From Amycolatopsis jiangsuensis (GTDB lineage Bacteria > Actinomycetota > Actinomycetes > Mycobacteriales > Pseudonocardiaceae): a DNA stretch of 64,000 nucleotides. The notes beneath the pieces are model-generated. The model searched no databases and was not told where the DNA came from. It saw nothing but the letters and a program-made list of their open reading frames with translations. Shown piece after piece: positions 7,870 through 16,653 of the stretch (position 1 is the stretch's first letter; every line of letters begins with the position of its first letter). The DNA lies in contig NZ_JACHMG010000001.1 of assembly GCF_014204865.1 (NCBI RefSeq), forward strand, positions 3,436,501 through 3,500,500, in the 5' to 3' direction. Made by a program: the position numbers and the translations under genes.

Positions 7870-8682
7870 CTACCTGCGCCGGGCGAAGAACCGCTCGCCC
7901 GAACGCTGCAGCACCAGGTCCTGGTCGAAGGTCTTGGACAGGTTCTCGCTCGTGATCACGTCGTCCACCAGGCCGGACACCACCGCACGGCCCTCGCGCA
8001 GCAGCAGCGCGTGGGTGAAGCCGGGCGGGATCTCCTCGACGTGGTGGGTGACCAGCACGGTGGCCGGCGCGTCCGGATCCATCGCGAGCGTGGACAGCCG
8101 GGCCACCAGGTCCTCCCGTCCGCCGAGGTCGAGACCGGCCGCAGGCTCGTCGAGCAGCAGCAGCTCCGGATCGGTCATCAGCGACCGGGCGATCAGCACC
8201 CGTTTGCGCTCCCCCTCGCTGAGCGTGCCGAAGGTGCGCTCGGCCAGGTGCGCGATGCCGAGGGTGCCCAGCAGCTCGGCCGCCCGGTCCAGGTCGAGCC
8301 GGTCGTAACGCTCGCGCCAGCGGCCCAGTACCGCGTAGCCGGCGCTCACCACCACGTCGGCGACCTGCTCGTCGCCCGGCACGCGCTGGGCGATCGCCGC
8401 GGAGGTGAAGCCGATGCGCGGGCGCAGGTCGAAGATGTTCACCCGGCCGATCCGGTCGCCGAGCAGGTCGACCTCGCCGGAGGTGGGGTGCAGTTCGGCC
8501 GCGGCCAGCCGCAGCAGCGTGGTCTTGCCCGCGCCGTTGGGCCCGAGCACCACCCAGCGTTCGTCCAGCTCGACCGACCAGTCGAGGTCCGCGAGGAGGT
8601 CGTTGCCGGTACGGCGGACGCCGACACCGGCCATCCGCACCACCAGATCGTCAGGGTCACTGGGCAGGGTCGGCTCGCTCAC
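7870..8682 (-). CDS. ABC transporter ATP-binding protein (stand-alone)
   Basis: A 270-residue single-nucleotide-binding-domain ATPase. Walker A is GPNGAGKT (47-54), the signature is LSEGE at 154-158, and Walker B is LLLLDEP ending at about 180 followed by AAGLDLGG. THHVEEIPPGFTH carries the switch histidine. It resembles the ModF/iron-uptake-like ATPases that actinobacteria encode without adjacent permeases, and no membrane subunit is nearby. GTG 8682 is chosen because it gives a normal N-terminus; the frame extends to 8760 with low-quality sequence. No clear ribosome-binding site is visible. The transported substrate or partner is unknown. Confidence 0.78.
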   Translation of the reverse strand: MSEPTLPSDPDDLVVRMAGVGVRRTGNDLLADLDWSVELDERWVVLGPNGAGKTTLLRLAAAELHPTSGEVDLLGDRIGRVNIFDLRPRIGFTSAAIAQRVPGDEQVADVVVSAGYAVLGRWRERYDRLDLDRAAELLGTLGIAHLAERTFGTLSEGERKRVLIARSLMTDPELLLLDEPAAGLDLGGREDLVARLSTLAMDPDAPATVLVTHHVEEIPPGFTHALLLREGRAVVSGLVDDVITSENLSKTFDQDLVLQRSGERFFARRR

Positions 8683-8789
8683 GAGCCCATTGTGGCCGCT
8701 CTCGCGCGCACGCGTGCACCCGGGCTTTGTGCGGTGGCGGCGGTCCAGCGCATGGGACATCCGGGCGTGGACGGCGTCGCTGTGGCAGC

Positions 8790-8918
8790 ATGCGGAACGT
8801 GATCGAGTCCACGTCCGCCGCCCGCCCCGTCAGCCGGGGTTCGTTCTGGCGCCGTCGTGCGATCGACCTGCTCCTCGTCGCCTCCTGCGGGTGTACGCGG
8901 GCGCGGTACGCACGCTGA
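8790..8918 (+). CDS. Putative cysteine-responsive leader peptide of cdo
   Basis: A 42-residue ORF ending 66 bases before the cysteine dioxygenase ATG. Its second half, RRRAIDLLLVASCGC, has the RRRhIDLxxVAS pattern of short actinobacterial leader peptides placed upstream of sulfur-amino-acid genes, and the two cysteines (C33, C35) lie near the end where ribosome stalling could be read. A possible hairpin GCACGC (8910-8915)/GCGTGC (8927-8932) overlaps the stop codon region. An alternative start is GTG 8799. Attenuation by cysteine supply is inferred from published cases in mycobacteria, where such ORFs act as cysteine-responsive attenuators. Confidence 0.6.
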   Translation: MRNVIESTSAARPVSRGSFWRRRAIDLLLVASCGCTRARYAR

Positions 8919-8984
8919 TCTTCTCCGCGTGCCGCGTGCCGCGCGCTGCCGTGTCCAGCCGTACCCGGAGAACCAGGAGCACTC

Positions 8985-9527
8985 ATGACCACTTCGATCA
9001 CGCCCACGTCCGTCGAAATCCACCCCCGGGTGACCGATCCGCTGCTGTCCGAGCTGGTGCATCCGGCACGGCTGCTGTGGACGCCGCGGGAGCTGGCCGA
9101 CCTGACCCGCACCGTGACCACCGAACTGACCTCCGGCCTGCGCGACATCCTGCGCTTCGACGAGGACCGGCGCTGGTGGGCACGGCTGGCCCTGACCGAC
9201 GGCGTCGAGCTCTGGCTGCTGTCCTGGCTGCCCGGCCAACACACCAAACCGCACGACCACGGCGGCGCGGCCGGCTCGTTCACCGTGCTGCAGGGCGAAC
9301 TCGGCGAGGAGTACCGCTACCCGGGCGGTCCGGTGCGCCGCCGCACGCACGTGGCCGGGCAGGGCATCGGATTCGGCGCCGGACGGGCACACCAGGTCAC
9401 CGGCATCGGCGACCAGCCTGCCGCCAGCGTGCACGCGTACTCGCCGCCGCTCGTGCCCACCCGCGAGTACCGGACGCTGGCCGACCTGCCGAACGAGATC
9501 CCGGCGCTGCCCGCGATAATCCACTGA
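8985..9527 (+). CDS. cdo: Cysteine dioxygenase (type I, bacterial cupin)
   Basis: A 180-residue cupin. KPHDHGGAAGSFTVLQGELGE carries two iron-ligand histidines (His90 and His92), and GAGRAHQV supplies the third (His136). These enzymes oxidise L-cysteine to cysteine sulfinate with O2. ATG 8985 follows an AGGAG site. Its TGA stop overlaps the ATG of the rhodanese gene by one base (TGATG), so the two are translationally coupled and probably handle sulfur released from cysteine breakdown. The Cys-containing leader peptide upstream suggests expression responds to charged tRNA-Cys. Confidence 0.9.
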   Translation: MTTSITPTSVEIHPRVTDPLLSELVHPARLLWTPRELADLTRTVTTELTSGLRDILRFDEDRRWWARLALTDGVELWLLSWLPGQHTKPHDHGGAAGSFTVLQGELGEEYRYPGGPVRRRTHVAGQGIGFGAGRAHQVTGIGDQPAASVHAYSPPLVPTREYRTLADLPNEIPALPAIIH

Positions 9528-9922
9528 TGACCGCGATCGACGCACTCCTCGCCGACGCCCGGTCCACGCTGGACCGGGCGTCCCCGGCGCGGACCGCCGC
9601 GCTGCAGGCCGAGGGGGCGCTGATCGTCGACATCCGCCCGTACGCGAACCGGCTGGCCGAGGGCGAGATCCCCGGCGCCGTCGTGGTCGAGCGGATCCAC
9701 CTGGAATGGCGGCTCGCGCCGGACAGCGAATGGCGGCTGCCGGGAGTGAGCAAGGACACGGTGGCCGTCGTGGTGTGCAACGAGGGCTACTCGTCCAGCC
9801 TCGCGGCCGCCGATCTGCAGCGGCTCGGCCTGCCGGGAGCCACCGACCTGGCCGGCGGCTTCCGGGCCTGGGCGGCGGCGGGGCTGCCGGTGCGGCCGGG
9901 CGGGACTCCCGCCGTTCCATAG
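9527..9922 (+). CDS. Rhodanese-like sulfurtransferase domain protein
   Basis: A 131-residue single-domain rhodanese. The active-site loop VVVCNEGYSSS carries Cys84, followed by LGLPGATDLAGGFRAW, the usual end of the fold. The EGEIPGAVVVERIHLEWRL segment is the conserved HIPGA-type region. It transfers sulfane sulfur from a thiol donor to an acceptor. Coupled to cdo by a one-base stop/start overlap, it likely deals with persulfide or sulfite-level products of cysteine oxidation. It is convergent with the glycogen phosphorylase gene. Confidence 0.87.
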   Translation: MTAIDALLADARSTLDRASPARTAALQAEGALIVDIRPYANRLAEGEIPGAVVVERIHLEWRLAPDSEWRLPGVSKDTVAVVVCNEGYSSSLAAADLQRLGLPGATDLAGGFRAWAAAGLPVRPGGTPAVP

Positions 9923-9954
9923 CCCCCACGGGGAGGACCCGGGCGCACCGCTGC

Positions 9955-12498
9955 TCAGGCGTGCACCACGCGGGCGAGCTCGGCGGGGCTGGCCAGCAGC
10001 GGATGCTTCGGCAGCACGCGCACGGTGTAGCCGATCGAACCGGCACGCGGCAGCCGCAGCGTCGCCGCGAACGCGCCGATCCCGTCGTCCCGCATCGGGA
10101 CCAGGACCGTGTCGGTGAGCTCGTCGCCGTCGCCGACCTGGCCGACCACGGCCTGGATATCCACCTCGGACGGATCCAGCCCGGCGAGGTCGATCCGGGC
10201 GCGCACGGTCACCTCGGTGCCCACCACGAAACGTTCGGTGTGGTCGTACCGGAGTTCGGCGTCGAAGACGCGCACGCGCGGCCACGCGACCTCGAGCTTG
10301 GTCCGGTAGTCCGCCAGCGACAGCGCGCCGCGGTAGGCGTCCCCGGTGGCCTCGGCGACCATCCGCGAGGCGGGCAGGTAGCCCGAATCCACGTACTCGC
10401 GCACCATCCGGGACGCCTGCACGCGCGGGCCGAGCGTTTCCAGCGTGTGCCACACCATGGACAGCCATCCGGTGGGCACGCCGGCTTCCCCGGAGTCGTA
10501 GAACAGCGGCGCGATCTGCTGGCCGAGCAGGTCGTACAGCGCCGCGGCCTCCAGATCGTCCCGGCGCAGCGGATCGGTGATGCCGTCCGCGTTCGGGATG
10601 GCCCAGCCGTTGGAACCGTCGTAGCACTCGTCCCACCAGCCGTCCCGGATGGACAGGTTGAGCCCGCCGTTGAGCGCCGACTTCATCCCCGACGTGCCGC
10701 ACGCCTCCAGCGGCCGCACCGGGTTGTTCAGCCACACGTCGCAGCCCCGGTAGAGGTAGCGGGCCATGGACATGTCGTAGTCGGGCAGGAACACGATGCG
10801 GTGGCGCACCGCCGGATCGTCGACGAACCGCACGATCTGCTGGATGAGCTGCTTGCCATTCTCGTCCGCCGGATGCGATTTGCCGCCGACGACGATCTGG
10901 ATCGGCCGCCGGTCGTCCAGCAGCAGCGCGCGCAGCCGCTCCGGGTCACGCAGCATCAGCGTCAGGCGCTTGTACGTCGGAACCCGGCGCGCGAATCCGA
11001 CGGTGAGCACGTCGGGGTCGAAGACCCGGTCGGTCCAGCCGAGTTCCAGCGCCGAGGCGCCGCGCTGCATCCAGGCGGCCCGCACCCGGCGGCGGACCTC
11101 GGCCACGAGCTTCTCACGCAGTTCCCGGCGCAACGCCCACAGCTGCTCGTCGCTGACGCCGTCCCGCAGCGAACTGCCCGGCGCGCGGCCCTCGTGGCCG
11201 AACTCGTCATGGTTGCCGCCCAGCAGCGCGCTCAGCTCCCGCGCGACCCAGGTGGGCCCGTGCACGCCGTTGGTGATGGACGAGATCGGCACCTCGTCGT
11301 CGTCGAATCCGGGCCACAGCCGGGAGAACATCCGGCGGGTGACCCGGCCGTGCAGTTCGGAGACGCCGTTGGCGCGCTGGGCCAGCCGCAAACCCATGTG
11401 CGCCATGTTGAACAGGCCGGGGTTGTCCTCCGCGCCGAGCTGGAGCACGCGGCGCACGTCCACATCCGGCACAAGCCTGCCGTCGGCGAAGTAGCGCTGC
11501 ACGAGATCCACCGGGAACCGGTCGATGCCCGCGCTCACCGGCGTGTGCGTGGTGAAGACCGTGCCCGCGCGCACCGCGGGCAGGGCCTCGTCGAAACCCA
11601 GCCCGTCGGCCTGCACGATCTCCCGCGCGCGCTCCAGTCCGAGGAACCCGGCGTGCCCCTCGTTGGTGTGGAACACCTTCGGCTGCGGATGCCCGGTCAG
11701 CTCGCAGAACTTCCGCACCGCCCGGAACCCGCCGATCCCGGCCAGGATCTCCTGCCGGATGCGGTGGTCGGCGTCGCCGCCGTAGAGCCGGTCGGTCACC
11801 GGGCGCAGGTCCTCGGCGTTGGCCTCGATGTCGGTGTCCAGCAACAGCAACGGGATCCGGCCGACCCGGGCCCGCCAGATCTGCGCGGACAGGTCGCGCC
11901 CGCCCGGCATGGCGACCTCCACGAGCACCGGGCGGCCCCGGTCGGTCACCAGCTCCAGTGGGAAGGCGTTCGGGTCGATCACCGGATAGTGCTCGACCTG
12001 CCAGCCGTCCAGGGACAGGCCCTGGCGGAAGTAGCCGGACCGGTAGAGCAGGCCGACGCCGACCATCGGCACGCCCAGATCGGAGGCGGCCTTGAGGTGG
12101 TCGCCGGCGAGCACGCCCAGTCCGCCGGAGTAGTTCGGCAGCGCCTCGGTCACCCCGAACTCCATGGAGAAGTACGCGACCGCCTCGGGCAGGCCCTCGT
12201 CGCTGCGCCGCTGGTACCACCGCGGTTCGGTGAGGTAACGCTCCAGCCCGGCGGCGGCCTCGTGGGTGCGCTGCAGGAAATCCTCGTCCACGGCCAGCTC
12301 TTCGAGCCGCTCCGCCGGCAACGCGGTGAGCATCCGCAGCGGGTCCCGGATCCGGTTGAACAGCTCGGCGTCCATCGAGGCGAACAGGTCACGCGTCGGC
12401 GGATGCCACGTCCAGCGGAGATTGGTGGCGAGCGCGCCGAGGCCGGCGAGCGGCTCGGGCAGGCTGGCGCGAACGGTGAACCGGCGGACTGCACGCAT
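9955..12498 (-). CDS. glgP: Alpha-glucan (glycogen) phosphorylase, GT35
   Basis: An 847-residue phosphorylase of the alpha-glucan phosphorylase subfamily. It has an N-terminal DUF3417 domain (RFTVRASLPEPLAGLGALATNLRW) before the GT35 catalytic core. YFSMEFGVTEALPNYSGGLGVLAGDHLKAASDLG forms the substrate cleft, and EACGTSGMKSALNGGLNLS holds the PLP-binding Lys at about 606. It releases glucose-1-phosphate from glycogen or maltodextrin in the cytoplasm. ATG 12498 is chosen because it begins the conserved DUF3417 N-terminus; the frame remains open upstream. It is divergent from the zinc protease gene with 123 bases between. Confidence 0.9.
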   Translation of the reverse strand: MRAVRRFTVRASLPEPLAGLGALATNLRWTWHPPTRDLFASMDAELFNRIRDPLRMLTALPAERLEELAVDEDFLQRTHEAAAGLERYLTEPRWYQRRSDEGLPEAVAYFSMEFGVTEALPNYSGGLGVLAGDHLKAASDLGVPMVGVGLLYRSGYFRQGLSLDGWQVEHYPVIDPNAFPLELVTDRGRPVLVEVAMPGGRDLSAQIWRARVGRIPLLLLDTDIEANAEDLRPVTDRLYGGDADHRIRQEILAGIGGFRAVRKFCELTGHPQPKVFHTNEGHAGFLGLERAREIVQADGLGFDEALPAVRAGTVFTTHTPVSAGIDRFPVDLVQRYFADGRLVPDVDVRRVLQLGAEDNPGLFNMAHMGLRLAQRANGVSELHGRVTRRMFSRLWPGFDDDEVPISSITNGVHGPTWVARELSALLGGNHDEFGHEGRAPGSSLRDGVSDEQLWALRRELREKLVAEVRRRVRAAWMQRGASALELGWTDRVFDPDVLTVGFARRVPTYKRLTLMLRDPERLRALLLDDRRPIQIVVGGKSHPADENGKQLIQQIVRFVDDPAVRHRIVFLPDYDMSMARYLYRGCDVWLNNPVRPLEACGTSGMKSALNGGLNLSIRDGWWDECYDGSNGWAIPNADGITDPLRRDDLEAAALYDLLGQQIAPLFYDSGEAGVPTGWLSMVWHTLETLGPRVQASRMVREYVDSGYLPASRMVAEATGDAYRGALSLADYRTKLEVAWPRVRVFDAELRYDHTERFVVGTEVTVRARIDLAGLDPSEVDIQAVVGQVGDGDELTDTVLVPMRDDGIGAFAATLRLPRAGSIGYTVRVLPKHPLLASPAELARVVHA

Positions 12499-12621
12499 GG
12501 TCAGCGACCATATCGGGCCAGGACCCGCGGCGCTCGTGCCCCACTTCGGGCATTGTGCGCACCCCGGCCGTGCACGCTCGGTAGTCTCCGGATGCCGTAT
12601 TCGGGAATGGAGCGAGGGAAC

Positions 12622-14070
12622 ATGAGCCGAGGGGGACGCACGCTCGCCGTGCTCGTGGTGGCCGGGCTGCTCGGCACCACGGCGTGCAGCGGAACGAGCG
12701 CCGGTCCGGTGAGGCCGGGAGCGGGCAACGTGGCCGGGCTGCCGGTGACCCATTTCGAGAGCGGCCTCAAACCGGACGCGCCGGAGCCGGACCTGCGGGT
12801 GCGGGGCGCCGGCGGTGGTACCGACGACCAGCTCGCCACCGCGGCCATCGCCGACGTGCAGGCGTACTGGGCCGGCGCCCTTCCCGAGGAGTTCGACGGG
12901 CAGCAGTTCAAGCCGGTGACGTCGCTGTTGTCCTACGACGCCCGCAGCGACACCGAGAAGACCGGCTGCGGCAGCGTCGAGGAGCTGGTGAACGCGTTCT
13001 ACTGCGCCAGTGACGATTCGGTGGCCTGGGACCGCGGCGTGCTGCTGCCGATGCTGCGCCAGCGGTTCGGGCCGATGTCGGTGGTGACAGTGCTGGCGCA
13101 CGAGTTCGGGCACGCCATCCAGTACCGGCTCGGCGACCGCGCCGGGATCACCAAGGCCACTCCGACGGTGGTCAAGGAACAGCAGGCGGACTGCTTCGCG
13201 GGCGGTTACTTCCGCTGGGTCGCCGCGGGCCACAGCAAGTACTACCAGGTGTCCACCGCCGAGGGCCTCGACCAGGTGCTGGCCGCGATGTTCTTCATCC
13301 GCGACCAGGCCGGGACGAGCGGGACCGACCGGCAGGCGCACGGCACCGCTTTCGACCGCACGTTCGCGTTCCAGTCCGGCTTCGCCAAGGGCCCGAAGGA
13401 ATGCGCCGGGATGAACGCGGAGAACGTGCGCGCGCGGCTCACCGAGCGGCCGTTCGACAGCCAGGACACCGGCAAGGGCGACACGCGGCTGGACGAGCAG
13501 GCACTGCAGCTGCTCAAGAGCAGCCTGGACGAGGCGTTCCGGGGCGCGGGAGTGGCCGCGCCGCAGTTCACGCCCGGCAGTGGCTCCTGTCCGGGCGGCG
13601 GGCCGAGCACGCCGCCCGCTTCCTACTGTCCGGACGACAACACCGTGCGGCTCGACCTCGACCGGCTGGAGGCGCTGGCGCAGCCGGTGGACCAGGAGGC
13701 CGAACAGGCCGGCCGCGAGGGCACCGGGCTCGGTGACTTCGCGGCGTTCTCGGAAATCGCCTCGCGCTACGCGGTCGGCATCCAGAAGGGCGTGGGCGCC
13801 TCGATCGACAACGCCGACGCGGGACTCCGGACGGCGTGCCTGGTCGGCGCGTGGGCCGCGTTCACCAACCGTCCCGGCGAACCGGGCACGTCCGGGCTTC
13901 GGCTGTCCGCGGGAGACCTGGACGAAGCGATCGCCGACCTGCTCCGGCCGGACGGCCTGGTGTCGGCCGACGTCCGCGGCGATCGCCCGGACAGCGGCTT
14001 CGACCGGGTCGAGGCCCTGCGCCGCGGCTATCTGGAGGGGTCCTCGGTCTGCTCGAAGCGATACGCTTGA
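12622..14070 (+). CDS. Putative neutral zinc metallopeptidase lipoprotein
   Basis: A 482-residue exported protein. The N-terminus has a signal peptide with lipobox (LLGTTAC), so it is probably a membrane-anchored lipoprotein. The zinc motif HEFGH lies at residues 160-164 in a VVTVLAHEFGHAIQYRLG context, and KEQQADCFAGGYFRW downstream supplies the third ligand and the ADCFAG signature of the YpfJ-like neutral zinc metallopeptidases. The C-terminal half is an alpha-helical region of unknown role. ATG 12622 follows a GAGGGAA sequence; ATG 12607 is a weaker alternative. The target protein is unknown. Confidence 0.82.
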   Translation: MSRGGRTLAVLVVAGLLGTTACSGTSAGPVRPGAGNVAGLPVTHFESGLKPDAPEPDLRVRGAGGGTDDQLATAAIADVQAYWAGALPEEFDGQQFKPVTSLLSYDARSDTEKTGCGSVEELVNAFYCASDDSVAWDRGVLLPMLRQRFGPMSVVTVLAHEFGHAIQYRLGDRAGITKATPTVVKEQQADCFAGGYFRWVAAGHSKYYQVSTAEGLDQVLAAMFFIRDQAGTSGTDRQAHGTAFDRTFAFQSGFAKGPKECAGMNAENVRARLTERPFDSQDTGKGDTRLDEQALQLLKSSLDEAFRGAGVAAPQFTPGSGSCPGGGPSTPPASYCPDDNTVRLDLDRLEALAQPVDQEAEQAGREGTGLGDFAAFSEIASRYAVGIQKGVGASIDNADAGLRTACLVGAWAAFTNRPGEPGTSGLRLSAGDLDEAIADLLRPDGLVSADVRGDRPDSGFDRVEALRRGYLEGSSVCSKRYA

Positions 14071-14080
14071 CGGGTACGGA

Positions 14081-14114
14081 GAAGGCCCTGTCCTCGGCCG
14101 GGGACAGGGCCTTC
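14081..14114. terminator. Terminator between convergent genes
   Basis: GAAGGCCCTGTCC (14081-14093) and GGACAGGGCCTTC (14102-14114) pair perfectly over 13 bp with an eight-base loop. It lies between the zinc peptidase and the thioredoxin-like gene and probably serves both. Confidence 0.8.
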
Positions 14115-14142
14115 GCCGTACGTCGGCGCTGGATGCGGCCGG

Positions 14143-15114
14143 CTAGAACAGCGCGCTGGCCAGCTCCCGGCGGGCCTTGCCCACCCGCTCGTCGGCCGGG
14201 TCGAACAGGTCGAACAGGGCCACCAGGTGCTCGCGTACGCGGTTGCGGTCCTCGCCCGTGGTACGGCGGACCGTGCCGATCAGGCGGCGGAAAGCGGCTT
14301 CCGGGTCCTGCTCGGCGATCTCCAGGTCCGCCGCGGCGAGCTGGGCGTCCAGATCCGCCGGGTCGGCGTCGGCCTTCGTCCGGGCATCCGGGTCGGCCGC
14401 TTCGGCACGTGCGGTGAACTTCACCTGCGCGAGCGCGCTCTTGGCCAGCTCGTTGGCGGGCTCCGCGTCCAGGATGCGCTCGTAGGCGGCCTGGGCGGCG
14501 GCGAAATCACCCTGCTCGAAGGCTTCCTCCGCCTCGGTGAAGCGCGGGTCCTCCGGCTCCTCCACCGGGCCGCGGGCCTCCTCGGCGGCCTGGATGCCGG
14601 GCAGCCGGTCACGCAGGGCGTCGAGCAGGGCGCCGAGCCACTTGCGGATCTCCGGTTCGGGCAGTGCGCCGGAGAACGCGTCGACCGGCTGGCCCGCGCC
14701 GATCGCCACCACGGTGGGGATCGACTGCGCGCCGAACAGCTGCGCGATGCGCGGGTTCGCGTCCACGTCGACCTTGGCGAGCACCCAGGCGCCGCCTGCC
14801 TCCTCGGCCAGCCGCTCCAGTACCGGGCTCAACTGTTTGCAGGGGCCGCACCATTCGGCCCACAGGTCCACGATCACGAGCTGGTTCAGCGACCGCTCGA
14901 CGACGTCGGCCTGGAAGGTCTCCTCGGTCACCTCGAACACGGCGCCCGGCGGCGGCGCGGAACCCCCGGCGGGCGGTTCGCCGTCCACCGGCGGGGCCGC
15001 GGGACGGTTCGGCGGCGCCTCCGCCCGGGCCTTGAGCGCGGACAGGTCGACCGCGCGGGACATGGCGGCGGACAGGGCCGCCGAGTTCGCTGCAGATCCG
15101 CGTGGGTTCGTCAC
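14143..15114 (-). CDS. Thioredoxin-TPR co-chaperone (CnoX/YbbN-like)
   Basis: A 323-residue cytoplasmic protein. Residues ~58-165 form a thioredoxin domain with the redox motif WCGPC at 88-92, and residues ~190-320 form TPR-like helices ([29 protein letters not shown]). This matches the YbbN/CnoX type, a redox-linked holdase that works with chaperonins. GTG 15114 is chosen because [26 protein letters not shown] matches the family N-terminus, although its GGAGGA site is very close; ATG 15063 is the alternative and would give 306 residues. It is convergent with the zinc peptidase and followed by a shared terminator. Confidence 0.85.
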   Translation of the reverse strand: MTNPRGSAANSAALSAAMSRAVDLSALKARAEAPPNRPAAPPVDGEPPAGGSAPPPGAVFEVTEETFQADVVERSLNQLVIVDLWAEWCGPCKQLSPVLERLAEEAGGAWVLAKVDVDANPRIAQLFGAQSIPTVVAIGAGQPVDAFSGALPEPEIRKWLGALLDALRDRLPGIQAAEEARGPVEEPEDPRFTEAEEAFEQGDFAAAQAAYERILDAEPANELAKSALAQVKFTARAEAADPDARTKADADPADLDAQLAAADLEIAEQDPEAAFRRLIGTVRRTTGEDRNRVREHLVALFDLFDPADERVGKARRELASALF

Positions 15115-15241
15115 TCCTCCATCCTGGCACGTCGCGCCGGTGCGGTTCAGCAGGAGCCCGCCGTTTCGCGTTGGCGCCCGGCGGCCCCGCTGGGGCATGC
15201 TCTGCGCGGGACGCCCCAGGGACAACCACGGGAGGCACCGG

Positions 15242-15649
15242 ATGCCGAGCCGGCGCGACGTGACGGTGATGGCCGCCGTCGGCGCGGCGGTGGCGTGGAT
15301 CGTGACCGTCACGGTCCTCGTCGCGCACGAGGACGACCCGGGCGCCCCGTCCGCCCCCGAGCTGCGCGACCAGCTCGCGTCGGCACTTTCCGGCCGCGAC
15401 GCGGACGCGCTCGCCGGGCTGCTCGACGTGCCCGGTGCCGATCCGGCCGAACTGGCCGGCGACTACGTCCGGGTCCTCGCCGGCGACCGGGTGCGCGACC
15501 TGACCGTGCGGCTCGCTCCGGACGAGCGGGCCCCGGCCACCGCGGTGGTGACCGGGATCAGCGGACCCGGCACCCGCTTCACCTACCAGCTGGCCGTGAC
15601 CAGCGCGAAGGGCCGGTGGACGGTGAGCTTCACGCCGCCGCTTCCGTGA
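15242..15649 (+). CDS. Small membrane-anchored hypothetical protein
   Basis: A 135-residue protein with one N-terminal transmembrane segment ([20 protein letters not shown], residues ~9-28) and an extracytoplasmic domain. It has the pattern of mycobacterial/actinobacterial small lumazine- or NTF2-like accessory proteins: [24 protein letters not shown], then ...[28 protein letters not shown] lies six bases before the ATG. It is divergent from the thioredoxin gene. I do not recognise a specific family. Confidence 0.7.
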   Translation: MPSRRDVTVMAAVGAAVAWIVTVTVLVAHEDDPGAPSAPELRDQLASALSGRDADALAGLLDVPGADPAELAGDYVRVLAGDRVRDLTVRLAPDERAPATAVVTGISGPGTRFTYQLAVTSAKGRWTVSFTPPLP

Positions 15650-15690
15650 CGTGCCCCTCACCGGCAGGGCTTACGGCCGTGGACGGGTCT

Positions 15691-15999
15691 TCACGGACGT
15701 TCCTCCCGCAGGTGCGCCTCGACCCGGTCCACTTTCACGGTCAGCTGGCCCTCGTACCCGGGGCGGATGTCCGCCTTGAGCACCAGCCCGATCCGCGAGG
15801 AGCCCTCCCCCGCGGCTTCGACGGCCCGCTTCACCACGTCCATCACCTCGTCCCAGTCGCCTTCCACGTTGGTGAACATGGCGTCGGTCGAGTTCGGCAG
15901 GCCGCTGTCGCGCACCACCCGCACGGCGCGGGCGACGGCCTCGCTCACCCCGCCGTCGGAGTCCGCGCCGGACGGGGTCACGCTGAAGGCGACGATCAT
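15691..15999 (-). CDS. Thiamine-binding (MTH1187/YkoF) family protein
   Basis: A 102-residue ferredoxin-like-fold protein: MIVAFSVTPSG, then SEAVARAVRVVRDSGLP, NSTDAMFTNVEGDWDEVMDVVKRAV, and IGLVLKADIRPGYEGQLTVKVDRVE. This matches the thiamine-binding PF01910 family, small oligomeric proteins thought to bind thiamine or hydroxymethylpyrimidine. ATG 15999 follows AAAGGA at normal spacing; the frame continues upstream without protein-like sequence. It is divergent from the MarR gene at 16079, so that regulator may control it. Confidence 0.82.
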   Translation of the reverse strand: MIVAFSVTPSGADSDGGVSEAVARAVRVVRDSGLPNSTDAMFTNVEGDWDEVMDVVKRAVEAAGEGSSRIGLVLKADIRPGYEGQLTVKVDRVEAHLREERP

Positions 16000-16078
16000 G
16001 GTTGAGGTCCTTTCGCCGGAGGGATTACGCGGTGGGCGATCACCCGGTGCGTGGTACCCGCTGGTAGCTTCGCGTGTC

Positions 16079-16579
16079 ATGAACCGTCCGCTGCCGTTCG
16101 ACCCGATCGCCCGCGCGGCCGGGCTCTGGGAGGACCGGATCGGCCCGGCCGGAACCATGGCCGCGGTCACCGGTGTGATGCGCGTACAGCAGATCATCCA
16201 GTCGGCGGTCGACGGTGCGCTGAAGCCGCACGGCCTCACCTTCGCCCGCTACGAGGCGCTCGTGCTGCTCACCTTCGCCCGCAACGCACGGCTGCCGATG
16301 CGGGTGATGGGTGAACGGCTGCAGCTGCACCCCACCAGTGTCACCAACATAGTCGACCGGCTCGAACGCGACGGTCTCGTCAAGCGCGTGCCGCATCCGA
16401 CCGACCGGCGCACCACGCTGGTGGAGATCACCGACGACGGCCGCAGCCGCCGGGAATCGGCCACCGCGGCGGTGACCGGTATCGACTTCGGTCTCACCGG
16501 CCTCACCGAACGGCAGGTCGGGCAGCTGACCGACCTGCTCACCAAGGTCCGCAAGTCCGCGGGCGACTTCACCGAATAG
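16079..16579 (+). CDS. MarR-family transcriptional regulator
   Basis: A 166-residue regulator. The winged-helix core is LTFARYEALVLLTFARNARLPMRVMGERLQLHPTSVTNIVDRLERDGLVKRVPHPTDRRTTLVEITDDGR. The HPTDRR wing is typical of MarR proteins close to those found beside acyl-CoA or propionyl-CoA genes in actinobacteria. ATG 16079 has no obvious ribosome-binding site, so it may be leaderless. Its partner by position is the divergent thiamine-binding gene. The ligand is unknown. Confidence 0.83.
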   Translation: MNRPLPFDPIARAAGLWEDRIGPAGTMAAVTGVMRVQQIIQSAVDGALKPHGLTFARYEALVLLTFARNARLPMRVMGERLQLHPTSVTNIVDRLERDGLVKRVPHPTDRRTTLVEITDDGRSRRESATAAVTGIDFGLTGLTERQVGQLTDLLTKVRKSAGDFTE

Positions 16580-16595
16580 TCCCGGCAGCATGCAG

Positions 16596-16630
16596 GCGGG
16601 CCCGCGCGAAAGGACTTCGCGCGGGCCCGC
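16596..16630. terminator. Strong bidirectional terminator hairpin
   Basis: GCGGGCCCGCGCGAA (16596-16610) and TTCGCGCGGGCCCGC (16616-16630) form a perfect 15 bp stem with the five-base loop AGGAC. It sits between the convergent MarR and DUF3817 genes. Confidence 0.85.
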
Positions 16631-16653
16631 TGCGGCTGTAGCTGTGCTGGGGG

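Noticed and set aside
9706..12621. Very long plus-strand frame antisense to glycogen phosphorylase, continuous with the zinc peptidase
   Set aside because: Composition is His/Arg/Gln-rich shadow sequence, and the opposite strand holds a complete GT35 enzyme. The real start is the lipoprotein signal at 12622.
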